Position numbers and translations under genes: made by a program
Assembly: GCA_014529385.2 (NCBI GenBank)
Contig: CM043960.1
Location: forward strand, 119,358,543-119,422,542
Direction of reading: 5' to 3'
DNA: 64,000 bases
Source: Adiantum capillus-veneris
Lineage: Eukaryota; Streptophyta; Polypodiopsida; Polypodiales; Pteridaceae
The notes under the pieces: model-generated
What the model was told of the DNA's origin: nothing
Database searches by the model: none
Seen by the model: only the letters and a program-made list of their open reading frames with translations
In this document: piece by piece, positions 57,079-64,000 of the stretch
How the letters are laid out: each line of letters starts with the position of its first letter
Position numbering within the stretch: position 1 is the first letter of the stretch

Positions 57079-57425
57079 ATCCAGGCATGCTGTTCCATGG
57101 GCCCACTTCCCACAAGTCAATCATAGCCCACTTCTCACATAAGATCATTCATTTAGACTTTTTTGAGCCAGCCAGTAGACTGGCGAAGCCTGTTCTATCC
57201 TTGCTTTTCTCGACCATATTGAAATATCCAACCATCAGCCACTCCCCTTTGATCGGAGTATCCCTGAGCTGCATCCACAGTTTAGCTCTATCCTTTGCGT
57301 TCCAGGGGTTGTACACATTTACTATGGTGATAGGTTGATTGTCCCATCTGATTCTAACACCACGGACTCTTCCAACGGGGTGGTTTAGAACCACCTTTGG
57401 GCTCCAAATCTCTGTCAACAATGGA
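57079..57425 (-). pseudogene. LINE B endonuclease, C-terminal part
   Basis: The minus piece from 57421 reads LTEIWSPKVVLNHPVGRVRG, IRWDNQPITIVNVYNPWNAK and WLMVGYFNMVEKSKDRTG. It is the endonuclease/exonuclease/phosphatase fold that nicks target DNA. The usual catalytic GDFN motif is GYFN here: the Asp codon has become Tyr, which should inactivate the nuclease. The domain is cut at 57428 by the CACTA insertion, and its N-terminal part lies at 61679-61894. Confidence 0.88.
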
Positions 57426-57444
57426 CAACACTACAACAAAAAAG

Positions 57445-57650
57445 GTATCATCGACGTATATATCGATGCTTAACGTCGTTATTTGCATCGCTATGTGCGT
57501 CGTTGTAAAACTGTCGGAATCTGCGTCGATATATGCATGGAAAGGCTTTATTTGCGACGCAGATAGCGACGCAGATATAGACACAGTTATAGACGCAGAT
57601 AGCGACGTAGATTCCAACGGAAATATAGACGCATATATCGACGACCATAA
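57445..57650. repeat. Left subterminal repeat region of the CACTA element
   Basis: Dense variants of 'gcgtcgatatat', 'gacgcagatagcgacg' and 'gacgcatatatcgacg' lie in direct and inverted orientation over about 200 bp. These are the likely transposase-binding sites. Confidence 0.85.
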
Positions 57651-57663
57651 CAGGAAAAAAAAA

Positions 57664-57752
57664 TCTTGGGCAGAGGACAGGTAGCCTAGCATGTGCCCAG
57701 TGAAAAGATGAACATAGCCACAACAGCCAGACTTCCTGTCCTCTGCCCAAGA
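57664..57752. repeat. 18 bp-arm hairpin inside the CACTA element
   Basis: TCTTGGGCAGAGGACAGG (57664-57681) is perfectly complementary to 57735-57752, with a 53 bp loop. Confidence 0.95.
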
Positions 57753-57930
57753 AACCGAGCAGCACCAAAATCAATCGTGCTCCCGCAAAAATTTCGGCAG
57801 AGTTCCCTTCGTTTTTACATAAACTTTTCAAAAAAAACCATATCATGTATACGCCTCCTACATGCTATCCATGTAGGATCTCACATGAGATTTAAGGCCA
57901 ATGAAAGAAATGAAATGAACTTTGTACAAA

Positions 57931-58170
57931 ACCATAACCGTACCAACTTAAAACCATAACCATAACGAACTTAATTTGTGCAAAACCATAACCAAAACAA
58001 TAACCGTAAGCATAACCCAAAAGTTAAACATAACCATAAACAAAACAATAAGCATAACCCTGTCTATACAAGAATAGGAGAAATAACCATGTCTATACAA
58101 TGACAATGACAATGACAATAACCATAACCATAAGGAAAACAATAACTGTCTGAACAATAACCATAACCAT
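57931..58170. repeat. Degenerate CCATAA hexamer region
   Basis: About 240 bp of imperfect accataaccataacc-type repeats, with a short 'atgacaatgacaatgacaat' block. It resembles neither the canonical CCCTAAA telomere unit nor a coding region. Confidence 0.85.
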
Positions 58171-58241
58171 ATATGTCTATACAAAAAAGAGTCACAAAAG
58201 CGTGTCTGTGTCTCACAAAGCATATATATGAAATCCACTGA

Positions 58242-59848
58242 TGACATTGCCTAAAGACTACCTAATCGACTACCGATGGTTTTGGTAACCGTAGAATCAG
58301 TTTCTGAAGTCCGTTTGCGTTTTTTCGTAGAAAAACGTAATCGGATCTGACCTATAGCTTGTGTATTTGGCGTTTCTTCTGTCCGTTTGACCTATGGCTT
58401 GCCATACATGCTCTTGATATTGCTTTAGGACTACCTAATGGACTACGGATGGTTTCAGTAGGCATAGAAGTCATTTCCGAAATCCGTTTGCGTTTTTTCG
58501 TAGAAAGACGCAACAGGATTTGACCTACGGGTTATGTATTTGGCGTTAATTCAAATCCATTGACCTACGGCTTGCCATATATGCTCTTGACATTGCTTTA
58601 AGACTACTTAGTGGACTACGGATGGTTTTGGTAGGTATAGAAGCCATTTTCGAAGTCCGTTTGCGTTTTTCCGTAGAAAAACGCAACCGGATTTGACCTA
58701 CGGCTTGTGTATTTGGCATTTCTTCTATCCGTTTGACCTACAGCTTGCCATACGCGCTTTTGAAATTGCTTAAAGACTACCTAATCGACTATGGATGGTT
58801 TCGGTAACCGTAGAATCAGTTTCCGAAGTCTGTTTGTGTTTTATCGTAAGAAAACGCAACCGGATTTGACCTACGGCTTGTGTATTTGGCGTTTCTTCTG
58901 TCCGTTTGATCTACGGCTTACCATACACGCTCTTGACATTGCCTTAAAACTACTTAATGGACTACAGATGGTTTCGGTAGGTGTAGAATTAGTTTTCGAA
59001 GTCCGTTTGTGTTTTTCCGGTGAAAAACGCAACCGGATTTGACCTACGACTTGTGTATTTGGCGTTTCTTCTGTCCGTTTGACCTACGGCTTGCCATATG
59101 CACTCTTGACATTGCCTAAAGACTACCTAATCGTCTACGGATGGTTTCAGTAGGCATAGAAGCCATTTCCAAAGTCTGTTTGTGTTTTTTCGTTGAAAAA
59201 CGCGACCGGATTTGACCTACGGCTTGTGTATTTGACGTTTCTTCTGTCCGTTTGACCTACGTCTTTCCATACACGGTCTTGACATTGCTTTAAGATTAAT
59301 TAATGGACTACGGATGGTTTCCGTAGGCGTAGAATCAGTTTTTGAAGTCCGTCTGCATTTTTTCGTAAAAAAAAGCAATCGGATTTGACATACGGCTTGT
59401 GTATTTGGCGTTTCTTCTATCCGTTTGACCTACGGCTTGCCATACGCGCTCTTGACATTGCCTAAAGACTACGGATGGTTTCGGTAGGCATAGAATCAGT
59501 TTTCAAAGATCGTCTGCGTTTTTCCGTAGAAAAACGCAACCGGATTTGACCTACGGCTTGTGTATTTGACGTTTCTTCTGTCCGTTTGACCTATGGCTTG
59601 TCATACACGCTCTTGACATTGCCTTAAGACTACCTAATGGACTACGGATGGTCTCAATAGACATAGAAGCCATTTTCAAAGTCCGTTTGTGTTTTTTCGT
59701 AGAAAAACGCAACCGAATTTGACCTACGACGTAGAAGCCGTTTATGAAGTCCGTTTACGTTTTTCCATGGAAAAACCCAACCGGACTTCAAAAACGGCTT
59801 GTATTTTGGGTGTTTCTTCTATCCGTTTGACCTACGGCTTGTTATATG
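58242..59848. repeat. 173 bp-period satellite array
   Basis: About nine monomers. The landmark 'TCCGTTTGCG' and its variants fall at 58310, 58483, 58656, 58829, 59002, 59175, 59348, 59510, 59682 and 59750. The first six intervals are exactly 173 bp; the later ones are 162, 172 and a truncated 68. Each monomer contains a hairpin (GTTTGCGTTTTT...AAAAACGCAAC) and two copies of a 'TTTGACCTACGGCTTG' sub-repeat. Several short open frames here are repeat artefacts. Confidence 0.95.
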
Positions 59849-60220
59849 ACCCCGCCCAACCTTTTTTGAGGAGGAAGCTTGTCTCTAAGAGCAACGACGG
59901 CGCTGTTGTTGTTCCCTAAAGGGCTTTCATGTGTAAAGGTGAGAGTTGAGCTTCGAATGTATTTTGAGATGGTCAAATGAAGTCAAAGAAGCTCAAGAGG
60001 AGTGCCACATGTCGGCCGGTTATTAAAAATGCTAGAGGAGAGTGAGACAGAAGCTCTGTGGAGCGATGTGATGGTTTTTTGAGCAAGCAATGAGCCACCA
60101 TCCTTGCCTTTTGTGTTTTGTCGCTCCTCCCTTCCCCTTTTCTTCTTCTATTCTTCTCTTGTACTAGCCGTGGCGCCGACGGAGCGTGTGTACGCCCGGG
60201 TCGCTGGTTCTTTGCGCGTG

Positions 60221-60246
60221 CACACACACACACACACACACACACA
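60221..60246. repeat. (CA)n microsatellite in the CACTA element
   Basis: A 26 bp CA tract between the satellite array and the gag fragment. Confidence 0.95.
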
Positions 60247-60278
60247 GATTGTGTGTGCTTTACATGCTGTCACTAAGA

Positions 60279-60515
60279 ATGCCGAATGATGATAGTAAGA
60301 TGCAAACGTTTCCGCTGGTCATGCAGGGCAAGGCCAAAGTGTGGTTCGAAGCACTGGAAGGCGAGCCAAAGTAAATGTGGCCGGCATTACGCACGAGGTT
60401 TCTACATGACTTTCGCAAGGAAGTGTCCCCGCTCGACATGGACACCAAGCTGAAGGCTTTGAAGCAGGATGTGGGCGAAGATTTCAATGTGTTCTTGGAT
60501 CATTCGGAAGCTTGT
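60279..60515 (+). pseudogene. Captured retrotransposon gag fragment
   Basis: The ATG at 60279 opens MPNDDSKMQTFPLVMQGKAK, then VWFEALEGEPK, a stop at 60372, MWPALRTRFLHDFRKEV and LKALKQDVGEDFNVFLDHSE. The order 'FP..m.G.A..WF..L......W..L...F...F' is the core of the Retrotrans_gag family. It stands alone, with no protease or LTR around it, inside a DNA transposon, so it was probably picked up by the CACTA element or left by an older insertion. It is not closely related to the gag at 27056 by eye. Confidence 0.82.
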
Positions 60516-61133
60516 CTTCCTTCTCTCTTTTTCTCTCTCCCTTTTTTTATGTTTAATTTTGTTTCTACTCTATTTTTTTACTAATTCTTGTTAATGTATT
60601 TTTTATTCTATTTTTGGATATACAAAACCCTAAAACAAATTTTTCTTGAACCCTAAAATACAATTAACAATAACAAATTTGAATATAAAATTAAATAACA
60701 AAAAAAAATAAAATTAAACAACAATAACAATTTGAATTTTAAAATTAAATAACAAATATAAATATAAAATTAAACCAAAATTAAAATTAATGTGTGTGTG
60801 TGTAAGAGAGCAATGAGATTGTGCACTCACATACACTCGTATGTGTGCACAAAGCTTCCGGAGTAGCTTCCACATCTGCAAAAAAAAACACACACACACA
60901 CACATTGTGTTACACACACACACACACAAAAAAAAATAACCAAAAAACAAGGACAATAGGCTTACCTGCAGCAAGTAGAGAAGATGTGATGGTGTTTTCC
61001 CAAGCCCGTAGTAGTCCAAAGGTTCAGATCTGGCCGCGAGTTGAGCGAAGAGAGAGAGAGAGAGAATGAGTTTTTGGAAATGCACAGAAAATAAGCCCGC
61101 GGTTTCTTTTTTACCAGTCGGCGTTGGTACAAG
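60516..61133. other. AT-rich CACTA interior
   Basis: Low-complexity A/T-rich sequence (60580-60790) with short CA/TG tracts (60793, 60889, 60914). No gene is seen. Confidence 0.6.
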
Positions 61134-61136
61134 CTG

Positions 61137-61204
61137 CTGGATACGCGTCGGTATACACTACTGGATACGCGTCGGTATACACTGCTGGATACGCGTCGGT
61201 ATAC

Positions 61205-61207
<3 letters not shown>
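61137..61207. repeat. 24 bp tandem repeat, three copies
   Basis: Three direct copies of a CTGGATACGCGTCGGTATAC-containing 24 bp unit, which includes the near-palindromic GTATAC/GATACGCGTC parts. It runs straight into a CT microsatellite. Confidence 0.93.
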
Positions 61208-61250
<43 letters not shown>

Positions 61251-61352
61251 CCTACACACACACACCGCTCTCTCTCTCTCTCTCTCTCTCTCTTTCCTAC
61301 ACACACACACACACACACACACGATGTAGAGAGAGAGAGAGGGGGGGGGGGG
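61207..61352. repeat. Compound CT/AC/GA/G microsatellite
   Basis: Successive pure tracts: CT (61207-61244), CT (61268-61293), AC (61299-61322), GA (61327-61340) and G12 (61341-61352). Confidence 0.93.
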
Positions 61353-61477
61353 TTGGGTGGGGGGAGAGTGACATAATACCTGCGCAGCAGGTTTTGGCCA
61401 AGATCTGAGCTCACGCGTTGCAGGCGAAAATGGCCCCTGTGCGCGGGTTTCCCCTTTTTTCCCCCAAATTTTTTTGC

Positions 61478-61665
61478 GCCGCAATGTGCGTCAATATACC
61501 CGTGGGAATTTCCATCGATATATGCGTGGCAAACCATGCCTTTCCACGCGTATATTGATGCACATTGCGACGCGTATATCGACGGATATATGGATGGCTG
61601 CAATTACGTTGATATACGCGTGGAAAGGCATGGTCGTCGATATATGATGCGTCGATATCTTCATG
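61478..61665. repeat. Right subterminal repeat region of the CACTA element
   Basis: Motifs such as 'gcgtcaatata', 'catcgatatatgcgtgg', 'cacgcgtatattgatgc' and 'gcgtatatcgacgg' mirror those at the left end. 'ggaaaggc' next to a GCGTGG or GCATGG motif occurs at both ends. Confidence 0.85.
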
Positions 61666-61678
61666 TTATGTTGTAGTG

Positions 61679-61894
61679 CAAGACACCACTGAAACCGTCG
61701 CTTCCTTCTCCATAAAAGATAAGTTTTTTTCCTACAACCTATTTTATCTTGCACCGGGCATCCAAATGGTGTTCTTGGATGGCCCAACAATTGACTACCT
61801 TATGTTTCTTCACTTCCTCCTAGAAGAGAGTGCCCTTCTTCTGGGTTTTTAGTCCCTTCACATTCCAAGAATGAATAGAGAGAGTATCCATCAT
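61679..61894 (-). pseudogene. LINE B ORF2 start: endonuclease N-terminus
   Basis: Minus strand from the ATG near 61894. LSIHSWNVKGLKTQKKG is the classic first strand of the L1 endonuclease (SWN motif, catalytic Asn). It is followed after stops by FGCPVQDKIGCRKKTYLL. It lies about 55 bp after the ORF1 end and is cut at 61679 by the CACTA insertion. The downstream half of the domain is at 57079-57425. Confidence 0.85.
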
Positions 61895-61949
61895 TGGGAA
61901 AGGGGGAAAAATTCTTCTACCTCCAGGAACTCTTCCCCAGAGTTCCCAT

Positions 61950-63206
61950 TCAGGTTGTCCTCTTCCATTGGCTCCTTTCTGTTGGAACCTGCATGGTATC
62001 CAGCTTGGAAGTGAAAAGGTCCTCTTGATTCATCTGCCCCAAAACTTCGAATATATTGTCATACAGGACCGGAGGCTTTGGGAGATCCGCCGCGAGACCT
62101 ATGATTTGTCCCAAGGCCCTAGCCTTTGCTTTGAACCGTTTACATGAAATATGAGATACTTGTTGCCAGCCCTCATCTTTTGACCTAATAGTTCGATACA
62201 TCATGATCTTCTGCATTACTGGGGTGGCCGTTCTTTGTTGAGCGGTGGATGAGAAGCGGTAGTTTTGGGTGGTCTTGCCCTTCCCCCAGTTTCCATGCTC
62301 TTGTTTCTCCACATCTTTATTCGAGTTGACTTTATTTTGCCCACCCTCTGCTTTGCCAAGATCTTCAGTAGGCTTCTTTTTTGGATCTCCTGTATTGGTG
62401 CCACCCTGTGGGGTAGCCTGTGCTTCACTTCTCTCCTCTGTAGGGCTTTAGCACCTCAGCGGGACACGCCCTCGCATAATGTCCGAATTTGTTGCATTTG
62501 AAGCAGGTGTTAAAGTTAAGAGGAATGATCTTTAGCCCTACCCCAACATTCACCACCAAATTCTTTGGCTGTGGCTTCCTCAGATCCCACCAGATGCATA
62601 CGTTGTTTGCTGCTACCCCCGAGGCTCTGGAAGATAGGACAAATAATGGATCACCAAGCGAGGCTGCGAGGTCCTTCAAGTTCTTCCTAAGCCATACTGG
62701 GAGCTCGTTGAATATTACCGAGCCGTGTTGATTCAATACCAGTGGACTGCTAAGCCAATTACACAACTCAATTCTATTGGGAACTCTCCCCATAAACCCA
62801 AAAACCAAAGTAGAGTTTGCTACCTCCGCCAATTGCTTTTTCACTATGGCAGGGGGAACAACCACCGTAACGGAATCTTCCACCTCGACACGCTGCGGGA
62901 GCGCCTTCTTAAGTGCTTGGAAAGCTCTGTCCCCTTTGGCCACTTCAGCAGCATCCTTCTGCGTCACCGAATCCTCGCGTGACCTTTTGTTTAATGACAG
63001 TGCACATAGGATTGCCACTAGGTCTTTTTCCACATGTGTCTTTCTTTGATTCAATTTCTCCTAACTTAGATTAGTAAGGGAGCTTTGACCGCTATCATCG
63101 GTGCCCAGCTCACCAGGTCACCTATCGGCTCGATAGCCTTGAGAGCGTCGGGCTGATCTTTGCCTGACATTGTTTTGGCATAGGACGACTTAGAGGAGCT
63201 CGCCAT
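61950..63206 (-). pseudogene. LINE B ORF1 (DUF4283-like with zinc knuckle)
   Basis: Minus strand from the ATG at 63206 (MASSSKSSYAKTMSGKDQP), with a stop after APLLI near 63070, then a piece from 63054. It contains VKKQLAEVANSTLVFGFMG, LSSPLVLNQHGSVIFNELP and DPLFVLSSRASGVAANNVCI, then CFKCNKFGHYARAC near 62480-62520. This is a DUF4283-like RNA-binding part followed by an intact CX2CX4HX4C knuckle. A frameshift near 62420 leads to the piece 62312-61950, a Lys/Gln-rich tail. The role is RNA binding and chaperoning of the LINE transcript. Confidence 0.85.
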
Positions 63207-63967
63207 GGCGCGTGAGAGTCCTCACCGACACCAAGTTACTATAAGGGTTATAATAATCTCTGATAGTAATAAAAGTGCTACAGTAGGGGGGGAGGGGGGA
63301 TGCTCTGCTAGCTGCTTAACACACCGTGCGTGTTGCTCAGCTCCCAGTCTCGCCAAAGCTTACTCGCAAAATCTCCATGTGCACATTCTATTATTAGGTA
63401 GGCTCAAAGCACTTATTAAGGCAAATAATCGCGATGCCGTGTTGATAATCTTCTTCACAAAAAGATAATGATCGCTGATAAGGTTGCGTGATGCCGTCAT
63501 GTTGGGGGGGGGGGGGGGGGGGGGGGATGACCGCCTTGCTGAAAGCTTTTGGAAAGCGGCTGTGCTTGAAGCTCTAGCACGCTACCACACCTTGCAGCAG
63601 GACGAAAGCCGCCGGGTCACACAAGGTCCACACACCTCAGCTCCTCTTGTACAGGCACTCTTCAGCACTTCAGACTATCGCGCCGACCTTCAGATCCTCA
63701 GACTTTAGCACCGATGAACCCTGTGATCACCATAGCTTAGTCTACGCGATTGTTAACAGAGCATTGCGATTATCAAGAGCATCGCGGTACCTTTCCTATT
63801 TGGCTATCAGTTCCAATTTCAAAAAATGTTGGTTCTGGGCTCAACAATGTTTGTGAAAAAACACTTTTGCGAACATACAAAATTCCCTCCCTTGGATTTG
63901 CCAAGAGGAAATTCTAGAAAATCAAGTTACTTTCGCGGGGTTTTACACTATTTTTTTCTAGATTCTA
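63207..63967 (-). other. LINE B 5' untranslated region
   Basis: The region between the ORF1 ATG and the inferred 5' end at 63967. It is relatively GC-rich with a G23 run (63504-63526). No sustained frame has domain support. A LINE internal promoter would be expected here, but I cannot point to specific motifs. Confidence 0.55.
63504..63526. repeat. Poly(G) run
   Basis: Twenty-three consecutive G residues. The true length may be uncertain in the assembly. Confidence 0.93.
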
Positions 63968-64000
63968 GAGTGGAATTTTCCCCTTTCCCCTTGGACTCAC

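Larger units (their letters stand above)
57429..61678. mobile_element. CACTA (En/Spm) transposon, non-autonomous, 4,250 bp
   Basis: The left end CACTACAACAAAAAAGG and the right end, whose complement is CACTACAACATAACATG, form the CACTA terminal inverted repeat. A perfect 3 bp duplication CAA flanks it (57426-57428 and 61679-61681), and the LINE B reading continues across it. Both subterminal regions carry many short copies of GCGTCGATATAT-like motifs in both orientations, as in other CACTA elements. I find no transposase. The cargo includes a hairpin, an AT-rich hexamer repeat, a 173 bp satellite array, a gag fragment and microsatellites. Confidence 0.95.
53665..63967 (-). mobile_element. LINE B: L1-type LINE, split by a CACTA element
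   Basis: An antisense LINE with ORF1 (knuckle) and ORF2 (endonuclease, RT, zinc-binding domain). Its 3' end is an A10 run (T's at 53668-53677). GAGTGGAAGTTTTCCC (53649-53664) recurs with one base missing as GAGTGGAATTTTCCC (63968-63982), the expected target duplication. Subtracting the CACTA insertion leaves about 6.05 kb, a normal full length for plant L1 elements. Stops and shifts are few compared with LINE A. Confidence 0.85.

Noticed and set aside
57693-57959. Open frame beside the CACTA hairpin as a captured gene
   Set aside because: It overlaps the hairpin and AT-rich repeats and shows no motif. I could not support a captured host exon.
58242-59919. Short open frames in the satellite array (for example 58791-59042)
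   Set aside because: They are repeat-derived, recur at the monomer period and are broken in other monomers.

Overview
This window is a stretch of plant nuclear DNA made almost entirely of nested, mostly decayed transposable elements. I find no convincing host gene, tRNA, rRNA or CRISPR array. The plant assignment rests on several things: plant L1-type LINEs with DUF4283-like/zinc-knuckle ORF1, a CACTA transposon beginning CACTACAACAAAA, Ty1-copia and Ty3-gypsy elements with plant-type primer binding sites (initiator Met TGGTATCAGAGC and Asp-type TGGCGCCGTTGTCGGGGA), and abundant AG/AC microsatellites. Such density of nested elements suggests a large, repeat-rich genome (a gymnosperm or fern would fit), but the sequence alone does not settle the species.

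Layout. 1-130 is a partial copia LTR. 0.9 kb and 5.2 kb hold two inverted copies of one ~245 bp MITE, each with a perfect 8 bp target duplication. 4.3-25.1 kb is a degenerate sense-strand LINE (LINE A). It is split by a copia element (6911-22399), which is itself split by a 10.6 kb antisense non-autonomous LTR element (9686-20263, TSD GTTTA), here called element 1. Element 1 has a 3.2 kb leader carrying an array of 24 bp palindromes and encodes a zinc-knuckle protein plus an unrecognised repeat protein, but no visible reverse transcriptase. 26515-37520 is an 11.0 kb Ty3-gypsy element (TSD ATAAG, 468 bp LTRs) with gag-protease-RT-RNase H-integrase followed by an extra ORF of about 1,200 codons. 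39319-40976 is a 1.66 kb small LTR element inserted in or next to an antisense gypsy remnant (41.0-44.9 kb) whose RT core is deleted.

46.5-53.2 kb holds an antisense relative of element 1 with the same palindromes, abutting a sense-strand 3' fragment of another relative that has a different LTR. 53.65-63.97 kb is an antisense L1-type LINE (LINE B) with a poly(A) end and a near-matching target duplication. It is interrupted by a 4,250 bp CACTA transposon (57429-61678, TSD CAA) that carries a 173 bp-period satellite array and a captured gag fragment.

The most interesting items are the large post-pol ORF of the gypsy element, the palindrome array and the repeated aromatic module of element 1, and the satellite-bearing CACTA. 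All coding regions seen contain stops or frameshifts, so nothing here looks currently autonomous.
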